Assembly: GCF_964204645.1 (NCBI RefSeq)
Contig: NC_134029.1
Span: 8,794,850-8,858,849 of the forward strand
Direction: 5' to 3'
Source of the DNA: Tubulanus polymorphus
Taxonomy: Eukaryota; Nemertea; Palaeonemertea; Tubulaniformes; Tubulanidae
Length of the DNA: 64,000 nt
This document shows positions 42,901 to 54,646 of the stretch, piece by piece. The number at the start of each line of letters is the position of its first letter. Position 1 is the first letter of the stretch. The notes under the pieces are model-generated. The model made no database searches. It had not been told where the DNA came from and saw only the letters and a program-made list of their open reading frames with translations. A program made the translations under genes and the position numbers.

Positions 42901-45265
42901 ATCTCCGAGTTCTCGAATAGATGGCGCATAGAATAAAACGTTCGACATGTCGCTTCGAGAAACGTGACGCGTCGGATTAACCGAATGAAAACTGATAAAT
43001 CTTTCGGAATTGGATGACTGATTCTATGCACTTAGGGTATTGAGCGCGGTGTCAAATAGATTTTCAAGGTCGAAGAAGGCAATACGGAATAAAGTGGATT
43101 GGATTTATGGAATTGTAACCATGCCAAACCGGATGTATTCTGTTTGACTGTGTTGCTTTTGTGTGCGCTGTATGATTGATGGTTATTAACGACATAAAGC
43201 TAATAGGATTTGAAGGCTTTCGGTGAATCCGATCATTGTCCATTTCATCGGCCGTTTACAATAGGAAAATGAGTCTGTCCACGATATGATAATCGCTTCT
43301 AAGCCGTTCGATTCACACTTCAAACATACTCTAACGGCTGTGTAGGCCAAAGAAGTCCAGCGAACATAGCCTTTTCGACGTGGCCGCCGCCATATCTGTT
43401 AAACACAAGTGACGATTAACGTGACCCTCGAAGTTTGTAAATCCCCTGATTATCTTTTGTTGTTATGTACGTACGGCAAATGTTCAAGTACTGATGGCGT
43501 CACGTGCGAAACCTCTTAAAGGACTTCACTGGGCGGAAATATTCAGCGTAAGGGAGAAGAACTAGCATTTAGTCAAAGTTTCGGACGCAAAACGTATATT
43601 GATAGCGCAGATCAATCGCGGCTTGATAATATCGCCTGCGGGGCAATCGGAGCAGGAAATCGTTTGGTAAAACGTAGAATTAGGAAAACCAAGACCCAAG
43701 TACACGTTTCATGGAACTTGAAGGGTCGGTAATTGTAACACATTTAAGGTTATATTAAGACAATACTTAAGTAACACACTTCCACGGTTTGACTTTAAGA
43801 GATATAAAACATTGAAAGTAAACTCCATCCGAGTCTAGATCTAGAGAATGATCTAGAGTTTATGCAAAGCTAGGAGTTAGTCGGAAGTTTATACGTGATT
43901 TAAAAGTTTGATTCAGACGTTTTTATTTTGTAGATATATTTTTTCTCTGTACAAAGGTTACCGACAGACGTCGGCGTAGAACGAAAACAAGTGACCCCCG
44001 GAAACTGAATTCGCTCCATTCGAATCTGCTTTAATCGAATTACATCGACGCTGGCTATCGATGTTCTCTCTGCGCAGTTGCGTCGAGACGTAACTTGTAA
44101 TGAGATTATGCCGAATATGTTTGGTGCTAATCAGAAACGTGCTGGGATAAATCGAGTAATTTGTTTATCAGCGCGAAAGCTGTAGCAATAACGACAGTTT
44201 CATAATGAAAGTACGGAAGGTAGAATTTGCGCCGACGTCGTTTTCAATTGGCCCCGAGTGTTTCACGGCGCGGATGTATATAGCATCCCGGCTAATAAAC
44301 ATCGAAAATCTACTTAAGAAGTTCTGAAATTCTCGTGACTGCCACTTCGTCCGTGTATATAATTCGTATGGCACCTCGATATCTAAGTGGTCTCGAACGT
44401 GGTGTGCTTTGTTTCCCCCGCAATGAGAGCTGTATTGAATGCCATTTATATGATCCATTATATCATGATGAGATGCAAACGAAAAATTTACCTGGTTCCA
44501 TGTTGTCGATATTTGCGGTGAGCGTCAGCCACTTATGGCCTAGCTTTTAAACCAACGTCAGGATTTCTTCAAAAGATGAGATGAAGTAAAGCGCAACTTT
44601 ACGTCATAGACGACGCTGTACGAGAACCGACAGGAATTTTCGAAAATCTCGACTTATTTTAGCGACTTTTCAGGGGGTCTGATCTCGTTTTTTTTACGTT
44701 ATGGCAATTTTGAAACGATAAATGTATTTGTAAACGTATCGAAAAAATTGGGGCTAGAAAGAATTTAAAGGCACTCGGAAAATTTCGCACCCCGCAGCCT
44801 GGATCCACACATGCACCAAGTGAAATAAGTTCATCTCACGTGAGTCAAAATCTGGGAGGTTGTAATCCACGGGAAGTAAACAGGGAGAAAGAGAGGAGAA
44901 CCTTTGGTGGAAATTTGACTTAAGTTGAAAGAGTTAAGAGTTTAACATTTAATTTTCAATTTTCTTCAATTAGGTCAACTCCTTTTTTTTAATTACACAT
45001 AACAACTGTGGAAATGGATTTTTTTGATTACACGTAACAACTGTGGAAATGGATATAAATTCCCCATTCTGACAATTGAAATATTTAGATTAGATTGGAC
45101 TGGCTTGCGTGTCATCAGCTAGACCTTAATGCTTGATTAGCATTCAAGTCCTGTGGCTTGTTTTCAGTAAATCCTACAATTTCCATTCGAGTCGCGATAA
45201 GAGATCAAACGACATCACGTACGCGTGAGTGTTTTCAAGGGACGCAGACACACATTCACTCTTAT
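39932..45265. other. Intergenic block without recognised genes
   Basis: Contents: an old repeat around 40100-40200, a less AT-rich open stretch 41200-41530 that gives no recognisable protein on either strand, an imperfect ACACAGA run (42302-42355), two actctgtatagagt palindromes (about 42460-42500), a ggtggtagctaccacc palindrome (about 42650) and a 35-bp tandem duplication (44983-45054). No gene called. Confidence 0.6.
44983..45054. repeat. 35-bp tandem duplication
   Basis: taacaactgtggaaatggat preceded by ttttttgattacac (or aattacac) occurs twice in a row. Confidence 0.85.
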
Positions 45266-45664
45266 GAGGACTCTACGTTCGACTGTGGCAATCCAGGATT
45301 CCACTTGTGACAAGCGAGGATTCACCAGGTTCGCTAGTGTGCATTCAGACAACAACTCTCGGATTCTCAGATTCGATTACTAAAGCTATCCATTCTCAAA
45401 TTATTTGAATAGCGATTAGAAAAATTCACCCTATATATGAACCTAAAGATCGTCTGAGGAGTGATTTGCCTAATTTCTGACGAGGGAGGCTAAAAATCTA
45501 CGTAGATAAAAACTACCAAACCAGATTTTGGCAGGGATAAGATAAGATAAGATAAGATAAGATATAACTTTATTCTCCTGACTAAAATTGATAGTATAAG
45601 CAGGGTTGTCGTACAGATACGGCCGCCATCTAGCGGGATAGCTGGTGGCTCGGAGTCCTCATTG
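45266..45664. repeat. Interspersed family T, copy 2, with LINE fragment inside
   Basis: Direct match to 16527-16865, interrupted by the insertion 45537-45599. Confidence 0.85.
45537..45599 (-). mobile_element. 63-bp LINE 3'-end insertion
   Basis: Flanked by gcaggg at 45531-45536 and 45600-45605, a target-site duplication. On the minus strand it ends aataaagttatatcttatc with repeated TTATC units, like the tail at 14085-14130. It is an extremely 5'-truncated copy. Confidence 0.8.
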
Positions 45665-45731
45665 AACGCCGACTTCGTTTATTGATTTGAAAAATGGACA
45701 TGAACGCTGACTTCGTTTATTGATTTGAAAG
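45663..45731. repeat. Tandem duplication of a ~40-bp unit
   Basis: gacttcgtttattgatttga occurs at about 45671 and 45711, each preceded by gaacgc. Confidence 0.85.
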
Positions 45732-46740
45732 AGAGACACTTCATTACAACCAGTGAGCGAAACTAGGTGCAAACTACTAATCCTTTTTATTGCGTGATTC
45801 GGGCTACATTGCGGATTTCCAGTAGCGTTCGTTATAAATGCGCGCTTTCCATTTAAAATAACTAATCACCGGGAAATGCGTCGATTTCGAACGATATCAC
45901 GTTTCGAAATCGTCAGGGGATGAATTTAGTTCGATTTACCCCTCGCCGAAACAGTTGCGTTGTTTCAGCAGCTGTAATTAAACGCCGAAGCTTGTATGTA
46001 CGTATACGTACAATGCAAACGTTTGAACGTCGCGTCCGTATGCGCTATAACTAACAAACGCCGTAATATCCAACATCGTTGATTGGCTGCGGTATGATCT
46101 CGAACTCTCAAAGGCTGGTACGTGCACGCGCGCGGTCGATATAGTACTTGTCTTCCATTGGTCTCCGGTGAGGTTCGGCTGCAGTAGAAGAAATATTGAA
46201 ACTGAATATTTTCAACACCGGCGTTTTATGTTTTCGCGCCGAAGACAGTCGGAAAAAATGATCGCTTTGCTTTTGGATTTGAATTAACATCGAGTTATTA
46301 TAGCTACTACACAGATCGCCTTGAGGCGTTTCGGGGGCGTTTAAGGTGAAGCCACTCGGGCTTCTCTTAATTTAAAGGATATCTAATAGCCCGGCGACGA
46401 GTATCAGATTTTTTTCAAATCAAAACAAACATTTACGATGTATGTCCGAATAGCATCAGCAGCGGCCGCACCAGAAGCAGACGCAGGCTCGAGACTGTAA
46501 CTCTGAACCAGTTTAATCGTCTGCTCAACTCGGATTTCGGCACGTCGCATTTGTCAACGCGTTTTAAAAATGAAATAGAGGATTAAGAGGATTATCTTGA
46601 TTATGATTCTGAGGTGGATTAGTGACTATTTTATACGAGGAACATGCGTTTGATTTGTACATTATTAGGAATCAGTATTTTATTCACGTTCTCACAAGAA
46701 ACCCCGAGGTAAGAGCATTATAGTATGATCTTAAACATCT
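45732..46740. other. Intergenic stretch, nothing recognised
   Basis: Less AT-rich around 45830-46180 and 46440-46560. No gene or repeat match seen. Confidence 0.5.
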
Positions 46741-46850
46741 GGATCCAGTTCCACAGTTGTGAGTTAGAGTTAACTCTGAGTTAAAATCAGTTAATTTTCA
46801 ATGAGTTAACTCAGAGTTAAATCTTAACTGACAACGGTGGAACTGGGTCC
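46741..46850. repeat. Palindromic MITE-like repeat, family P, best preserved
   Basis: 110 bp. Ends ggatccagttccac and gtggaactgggtcc; inner arms gttaactctgagtta and taactcagagttaa; centre gttaattttcaatgag. Near-complete self-complementarity. Confidence 0.85.
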
Positions 46851-48631
46851 TGATCTCTTAGGATTGACGATGATTATGTACACATAGTTCACGATGTTTC
46901 AATTGGTCGTTTATTAGTCGACAAAGAAGGTATAATTTTTTGTTAGAAATGTGTATAACTGTAAACTATCAACTTCCTATATCTATCTATACTTTTATAT
47001 CTTGGGTCAAAGGAATTAAGGAAACAATAAAGGAAAAACAAACAAAAATCTAGCCAATTTCTTGTGGGTTTAACCAAAAATCTAAATCCACGGATCCTCG
47101 TGATAACTGTTTTGATATAGGGGAGCGTGGTTACAGAACAGGCGAAATATTCACGAGACGCTCGTGACAAAATCATATTACCGGTTGATGTAATTCGGGA
47201 GGGTGGTCGGAAAGATGACGAAGCATTTATCTTAGTCTAGCTGGCCGATCTTTTACCTCACGATTCTAAATGGTCGTTTATAGATCACGACGCTCACACG
47301 AACGTCGGTCGCAGTATCAACTCACTCGTTTGTTGAACCACACGGACTCGATTTTCAACGATTTTCGTTTTGGATTCCATGGTCGAATTCCTGATGAACA
47401 TGACGTAATCAATCTAACTTTCCTTCGAAATTGTCAGTCTGGTCGGATGCGGCCAATGTTGCGATAGGCCTGCCGGTGTCATTTTTTTGCTCATAAGGTT
47501 GAGAGAGAAGGGAATTGCTACGATGCATTGCTAAGGTTATCCCGATCACGAAAAATTCCCGCAGCAGGATACCGCGATTCGATACGCGTACAAAAATCTA
47601 ATGAAATTCAACAAATTCGACGGTCACGTGGACAGTATTGATTAGCATGTACATCGTATCGGCAATGGCCCCTATAGATCCGCATAATAAAATACTCTAC
47701 GCAATCTTAGTCAATACAAATCCAAAGACGATTCCGGTTACTCGAAGGTATATTGACGGTGTGCAACGCACGCGGGTTAAGGCGAGTTCACCGCGACCAC
47801 AAATGACAGTCATCGTCACCTCGGTGAAAACGGAAAGGAAATCGATACAAGCCGAGTATCAGGTATGATGAGGTGAAGAAATCGTCTGAAATCGTCCGAT
47901 TTTGATCAACTTTTTATTATTCGTAATTAGAAACATTGATCGAGGTGAACGCAAAATTGATTGATTCGCTCGGTTCCGGTATCTTTAGACAAATCTTCAG
48001 GCAGAAGTGGAATCGTATTCGATATAGGCCTAGATCGGAATTGTTCAAGGAAATATTCAGATTTAAGTAACACGGAAAATGAAGAAATGTATAATAGACC
48101 TAAAAATCTAAGAGCTCTTCCAGCACTGAACAAAAAGATCTTCAAATAGACAGCGTCTTATCTCGAGATTATGTAACCCCTTCCATAGTCGATGATGCTG
48201 TTGTTAGTGTTCAAGAATGCGCAAACTATTCGCGTTGCTTTTATATTAAACAGCGCTATTATTTCGGTGTTCACAAGAGGTACGCTTGCAAAATGCTGTC
48301 GCCTGACAACATCGTTCCATAACGCATGCGTCGAATCAGAATCGAATGGATGTTTATCGGACGTAAAAATGGATCGAAAACGATTGACACGTGTTACTTG
48401 AAGAGTATTGATGTTGAATCGAACTCGATATTCTACATCAACGATTTCTACTAAAGCGTTTTCGATCAGCATAGATCAAATAATTTACAGGTCGATTTGC
48501 CTTCGATAACGATTAGTCAAATATACACAGCTAAGAGGGGCTACGCGCAGAATGACAACCCCAAAACAAGCAATTTGTTTTGCGTTCCAATGCTTAAACC
48601 AGCCGCAAAGAAACAAGAAACAGAGTTTTTT
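46851..48631. other. Intergenic stretch, nothing recognised
   Basis: Several short open frames of about 60-105 codons on both strands, none with recognisable motifs or splice-site support. Confidence 0.5.
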
Positions 48632-48860
48632 TTTAACGAACCGGAACCGAAATTTCCAATCATGTGCTTCGATTCAAACAAAAAATTCGGTAAATTTGAC
48701 CGCCGATCACATAGCTGTACTCTTCGACTTCCGATTTCAAAATTAAACCCCCTGTTTCGGCAGGTGTGGCGAGTCTGCAAGGGACACCAATCAAAAATCA
48801 AAACATATCAAACAAAATCTACGAATTAGATAAATAACAGGGTCAATCCCTATTTTATGA
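48632..48860. repeat. Interspersed family C, copy 3
   Basis: ggaaccgaaatttccaatca, gaccgccgatcacat, aaaccccctgtttcgg and acagggtcaatcccta align with copies 1 and 2. A fragment also lies near 54450-54540. Confidence 0.8.
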
Positions 48861-49464
48861 TCCCCAAAAAGAAACAAGAAACATACCGAAGCAAAACCAC
48901 TGCGACACTATAGTGATGAGAAACGATGAGAAAAAAAAATAAACGATGAAATAAACGATGAGAAAAGTATTTACTCTGATATCGCACTTTTCCCATCGCT
49001 AGTGGAGCTGGGCGGTTTGTTTCTGCGTTTCTTACTTCGCTGCGTTAGCGGCTATACCGAATCACCGAGAAACGATTGATACAAATCTGTTTCGTGTTTT
49101 GGGGTTTCCTGTTGGGCTGGCTTTATCCGCTTTCATCCCATTCAGGCAATCGGCGAGCGAGGTTTGAAATACACAATGCATTTGATCTGATGCACAGTCG
49201 TTAGATCTATACGTAGGCAGTAAAATAATAACGATGAAAATGTTCACAAATTGATTAGCGCTTCTAATCGAGGGATAAGTGAATCGATCGATTTGCGTGA
49301 TTTACGGTTGCACCGGAAACGTTAACAACTCTAAACGCCGGGGGTTATTTGATTAGACGAATCTGACGCCGGTTATTAACGATGAAAACAGAATGTATTC
49401 TACATTTCCTGAATATATTCGCCGACGACTGGTTACGCGTTAGAATGACCCTGGCAGTAAGATG
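48861..49464. other. Intergenic stretch with a small simple repeat
   Basis: Three to four loose copies of aaacgatgag lie at 48915-48967. Nothing else recognised. Confidence 0.6.
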
Positions 49465-49605
49465 TTCATTTAGCCGGGCGAAATCGTTCGTATGCTGGTG
49501 GCGACTGATGTTTATTCCCGGATCTCTACCCGATAGGGACAAACATCGAATCCCGCTAATAATGCCCTGCGTGGCGCTCAGTTGGTTGAGGGTATTGAAA
49601 CAATT
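49465..49605 (+). mobile_element. tRNA-derived SINE, family S2, damaged copy
   Basis: tagccgggcg, ctggtggcgac, aaacatcgaa, atgccctgcgtggcgct and ggttgagggt follow the order of the copy at 60087-60285. The tRNA-like part has a deletion between the boxes. Confidence 0.65.
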
Positions 49606-51883
49606 TGAGGCGGGCGTATAGGTCGGACTCTTATTCATTGTTTGTGTGCAACAGCGGATAAAACGCGAAGCCATTCGCCTGTATAAATCGAAAAATATTA
49701 AATCACCGAATAAAGGGGCGGATCCAGCGATCATGCAGTCTTGAGGGTAGCACAACTTATAGAAAGGGCAAATATAATCAACGACAAACGAGGGTGTCTA
49801 CGGGGACCTTCCCTCACAGAAAATTCTGAAAGTTAACCGCTTTTTGGTCCAATTTCCCAGCAATAAATTAAGTTCTGACGCTTCCCAGAAAATTTACTGC
49901 ATTGAAATGTAGTTTCCAGGCAATAAAGATAAAATCCTGAAAGGATGGTGCGTTGTTGAAAATTATTTGCCTTTTCTAGTGAAAATGTGCTCCTTTCTAC
50001 TTTTGGGATGCGGTACTACACACCGTGGAATTGACCACATCGCCTGCCATAAGGTGAATTCGATTGTCCTTTTGGATTTAAACATGAATTGAGGATTAAT
50101 ATATAGAACGGTGATGAAGTACCTAGACCTTGGCACGCGACGTGGTCAATTCTGAAATGTTTCCTGCTGCAATAAGGTTATCTTATATATTTGCAAATAT
50201 ATATCTAGTTTCAGATTTATCAACTTTTAACATCCATCATTTTCGCTTAACCGAACTCAAATCGATTTTTGACAAGAATCCATATGGGACATTACATTAT
50301 TGCTTCGAACTTACGATCATGCCACTTTTCGTACGGCGGTATTAACTTCGTTCAGTTGTGTCTATTATTTCCATTCTTATGTTGTTGTTATTCGTATTCA
50401 AAAACGTATTTAAGCCCAGCGCACACGACACGACATTAGACATTCGCCTCTATCACCGCGTGTACTTACGAGAAACAAGAAACGTTTTTCCGAGATCAAA
50501 CATGTTTGTTTCCGTGTTTTCCGTCCCCCTGCTACATGTGCGTTGGGCTTCATAACCGATAAATAGTATGGATTCCTGGGACTAGTAGCTATAACATTTA
50601 TCATTTTTGGACTCTTAACATCCAAGGTTAATGTCCGCACTGTCCATATCACTGGCTGTTAACATCATCTGCGCATAATTTCCATTATTGACGGCACATT
50701 TCAAATCCCGACAGCCAATATATTGGTTTAAGTAAGTCCTGGTGTATGTGTTTTGAATTATCGAGCATACCAAATAGTTTCCTGAATATGGGATCCCGCT
50801 TTTGTGTCCAGTGCAACCCTGATTGACGATTTGTTCTTACTGCTTCAGTTTATGTGATGTATAATATAGTATCTCCGGTTTTTATGAGTGTCATAACCAG
50901 ATATCCCTAACGTATATCTACTTTTTCGTTGCTTTTTGGTACTCCAGTCACTGCGCGATATATCCACGGCCGTGCAGATGCTTCACTAGTCCTGGCTAGC
51001 AGCAATCCTTGCGAACATTTCATTCTCTGGAAAAATGATTTGGCTAATTTAGCCTGGACTTCTGAAAATAAGTCTTTTTTGCCATTTTTATCGGGGAAAT
51101 AAAGTCTATCAATGCATTTTGTCAGCCGAGCAGTAGCGTCGATAATCAGCACTTCTTTTGGTTCCTCTCTACTCGGTGATATCTTCACCCGACAGAATCG
51201 GAAAGCCCCATATCGGGTTTTGCAACACGTGAGTCTAGATTTTGGACAAGGACATCCGGCAGACGCTGCTATCGATACTACGTATATTGATCTTCATTGC
51301 TGTATTTTCGTTCAAATCACAACCACAAAAACATGCCTTAAGTTTATATTTTGATCTGTTGCCTTCGTGGCTCAGGAAACAACACATGATAGCGTTTCAT
51401 TGACGTCTTGATATTCGTACGACAGTTCGGTCTTAGGATCATAAAGTAAGTACAATATAACGCAACAGAACCAGGTCGATAACCACTCGTCCCGTGTACT
51501 TTAAAATAACCACTTCTTCCACCACATTTCCGAACGGTTACAGCAATCTACTGGTTCATTTCATCACAATCGAGGAAGTTCTCGATTGCTATCTCGTTTA
51601 ATAATTCCAACGTTACGTTCACCCGCAACGTCTAGAGGATAAGCATCGAGATATTGTGAGCCGTTTGTGGACTTGATCACTCGTGTAGGAGACGTATGTC
51701 AAGCCACTAAGATTGACTAATAAGGTTAAACAGTCATCGATTTCACATCTTAATTAACAACGTATAACTAATGTTGAAAATCATTAGAAGTTACTTGAAC
51801 TATAAGCATGCCGACAGAAGTTGATATTCATTTATTTTCATTGCTTATAACCATTAGCTCTCACACATGATTTAACATGTTCT
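49606..51883. other. Intergenic stretch, nothing recognised
   Basis: A loose inverted pair, gcccagcgcacacgac near 50413 and gtgcgttgggc near 50539, may mark a small element. An open frame on the minus strand at 50907-51188 is not recognisable. No gene called. Confidence 0.5.
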
Positions 51884-52234
51884 TCAAACAATTAGATAAT
51901 TAACATATATGCCGTTTGATAGAAGCTTTAGTCGCAGACCTGTTCTCCAGAGTGTATCGAAAGCATTTGTAAAATCTACGAAAGCGCGGTATGGTTTCTT
52001 CTTCTCAGATTCAATGACCTCAGCTAAAATATGTAAAATATGAAAATTGTCGATAGTCGAGTGACCACGACTAAAACCTGCTTCATTGTTATGGAGGATG
52101 TTGTCTGTTTCAATATAACATGTCAGATGAAATCTTCGGTTATAAATGGAACCTTCGGAAACTATCTTAACAAGCAAGAAACCAATTTGTTCGGCTACGC
52201 AAACCAAATGTGTCCGTGGTTTGATGTGCGCCAT
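51884..52234 (-). pseudogene. Reverse transcriptase fragment of a non-LTR retrotransposon
   Basis: The translated piece contains ILHNNEAGFSRGHSTIDNFH and FVDFTNAFDTLWRTGL, followed by LRLKLLSNGI. This is the segment around the first catalytic Asp of LINE reverse transcriptases; the layout AGFxxGxST...FxDFxxAFDxxW fits the CR1/Jockey-like group. The YADD-type motif, the endonuclease and the rest of the polymerase are missing, and the frame stops soon after LLSNGI. It is a dead fragment of about 100 codons with no sign of expression. Confidence 0.85.
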
Positions 52235-52317
52235 GTGGCGAACAAACTGCCATTATTCAAGTTACGTTTCGATATGCAAACCTTACATCATGGCATGATA
52301 GAACAAATGTATGTATA

Positions 52318-52857
52318 TATCTCCCGGTAAAAATCCCACCGGGTAAAAATCCCCAGGTATAAAAAACCCCTGGCAAAAATCCACTAAGTTGAATTTCTCG
52401 ACAAAATCTATCAATGTTCTCTGATATTCTCTGTAGAATTGAACCGTTGGCAAATTAAGACTGGTTATTCTGAAAATAGATTATTCGTACTCAAGAGTAA
52501 TCTTTCTTGATCGAATCTATCTAGATTTAAAGAGCACTTGCTGGTGTGCGGAGGGAATTTTGAAACAAATCACAGAAATGAGTTCGAGTTATTTTGAACA
52601 AAATTTTGCTTACACACAAGTTAACGGACAGATAGACGGCGGCAAAACAAAATGTCCTCATTGACGAAAGTTACAATCATCATTCCTTCAAATTCCAATA
52701 AGTGCAACCAAGAGCTCTAATTTGATTGAAAAAAAAGAGTTTTGGGGATAATTTCATAGGGATGATATTTAAGTGCGGGGAATTAACTGGGTGGATTATT
52801 ACCAGTGTAATTTTTACCGCAGGAATATTTACCGGGAGATTTTTACCTGTTACATTC
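52318..52857. mobile_element. Foldback-like element, family FB, copy 2
   Basis: The left end is a small tandem array of units like ccgggtaaaaatcccac (52325-52385). The right end is the inverse, with accgggagatttttacctg and related units (52790-52850). Inside, ttactcttgagtac-type and gcaagtgct-type blocks match copy 1 at 1905-2390 in inverse orientation. No transposase frame. Confidence 0.7.
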
Positions 52858-54573
52858 TATCGCAATTAATGTAATATATAACATTTCAATTGGATGTAGA
52901 TGAATGTACAGGGAATTTATATCGTAATGGTATCGAATTCGATGAAATAATAATAATTTGTCGACGAAAAGTATGTCGTTGAACCAATTTAACGATGCGG
53001 CGGGCGATGCCTCATTTCCCATACTTCAATATTTAACGCCGATGCTTTCAACTGTTGTTAAAACCTATACATAGTAATTATCTATAGTTGCCCAATGTGA
53101 AAATAATTGCCTGATTTTTGCCATTCACTTGGATTTTGTTCGTTGATTGCTCAGTTTGAGAGCGCTCGGAATGTTATTGCAATTACGATTGCAAATAAAC
53201 AAATCCATTATCGACTAAATCTAATTCCAGACAACTGACGATCGGATGATCTAACCGATTATTAAATTCAAATAATACATCCCATTTTCCTGATGGTTCG
53301 GAAATTTGATTTGTATGTTAGTTATGCCGGGCCAATAGAAGTAAAAAAGTTCAAATGTTTGCTTCTGAATCCTGGCATGGAATTAAAACTCAACGAATCA
53401 GCCGAGTTGATTTTCGCGGTTCAGTTTCATGAAACAAGTCTACGCTTAAAACGGCCAGCTTTGAATTGTTGGCCTCATTGAAAGAATGAATTAACCAATA
53501 GCTGGTAAATCAAAAATATGAGTTCAAATTTTTTCGTTTAACTGAATCCAGTGTCTTCCTCTTATTTTCATCACCTTAAGTCAAACAACCGCTGCGGCTA
53601 GAACAGTAAGCTGCGCGGCTATTGTTATTTGATTGATGAATAAACTATTAAAGGAAGTTCGGATAGTGACATTGGCTCTGTTGATAACGCGTTCCTTTCA
53701 CAATGGCCAATTATAGACCACTATCAATAATCGATCATCCATTCGAAGACAAATGCACATCGAGTAACGACCTTGGCGGTTTTAAGCACGCGTGTCTTAT
53801 GTCGATTGTTGCTACACACCTCTACAAGTCAACGCGTGCGGCAGTGTTGAACGATGTAAGTGGTGCCTTAATGAATCGAAGGTCGATTTGTAATTAGATT
53901 TGCGAGCCCGTGGCTATGCATAAAACCTGCTTAGATCTATATTACATATACAAGGTAGATGCTCGGTTTTCCAATGGATGTCCCATTTTCCACGGATCAC
54001 GCAAAACGTCTGCTCTTGGGGGCTTGGCAAATATGCTTTTGCTAAGAATTCCAAATTTAGATTCCCTTACGTATGCGGGTTCGTGTGCAATAACCCTAAA
54101 TAACTCGCGCTCTCGCCTTAATTACTTTGGTCTTCTTACTTTCAAAAGAGATTATTAAGCATTTCCCCAAGAACACCCAGCTCGTCCAAGTGAAGATTAT
54201 CATTTCTATCGAGAAAAACGCGTTCGTTGTGATCAAAAGGATTCTATACTCGTCGTGTGTACTGTCTTTTTTGTGTCAGGGATTCTGTTTCGAAATGCTA
54301 CCAGTAGTATCCTTTGAAGTGTGTATTTCCCGCGACAGCTGTATGCGGCTGTTTTGAAGTGTTTCCATCTCCCCGAGAGATATTAGATTTCGGGATTTAG
54401 TCGTTCAGAAAAGGACACCATAAAATTACATCATTTAAGATTGACGCACAGGTGTGGTGAATTTGTAAGGGATACACTGAATATGTACGATAAAACCAAA
54501 TAAAGAAGGAAAATCATCGATATGTTTAAATTGGAATTTTGTCTTATTATCCATCCATAATTTCATGATCAAA
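52858..54573. other. Intergenic stretch, nothing recognised except a repeat fragment
   Basis: A piece of family C (gcacaggtgtggtgaatttg, taagggatacac) lies at about 54445-54480. Open frames of 60-80 codons are unremarkable. Confidence 0.5.
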
Positions 54574-54574
54574 A
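54571..54574 (-). terminator. Pol III terminator of tRNA-Val
   Basis: TTTT directly after the acceptor stem on the minus strand. Confidence 0.7.
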
Positions 54575-54646
54575 GGTTTCGGCGGGGCTCGAACCCGCGG
54601 CCTTCCGCGTGTGAAGCGGACGTGATAACCACTACACTACGAAACC
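54574..54646 (-). tRNA. tRNA-Val (anticodon CAC)
   Basis: A full cloverleaf folds on the minus strand: acceptor GGTTTCG with CGAAACC, A box TAGTGTAGTGG, anticodon loop TTCACAC between TCCGC and GCGGA, and T arm GCGGG-TTCGAGC-CCCGC. The anticodon CAC reads GTG valine codons. The gene runs straight into TTTT, the Pol III terminator. The base at the discriminator position is T instead of the usual A. No intron. Confidence 0.93.

Noticed and set aside
50907-51188. 93-codon minus-strand frame with protein-like composition
   Set aside because: It starts at a GTG in the open frame, has no recognisable domain, and has no splice support; it may be a degraded repeat.
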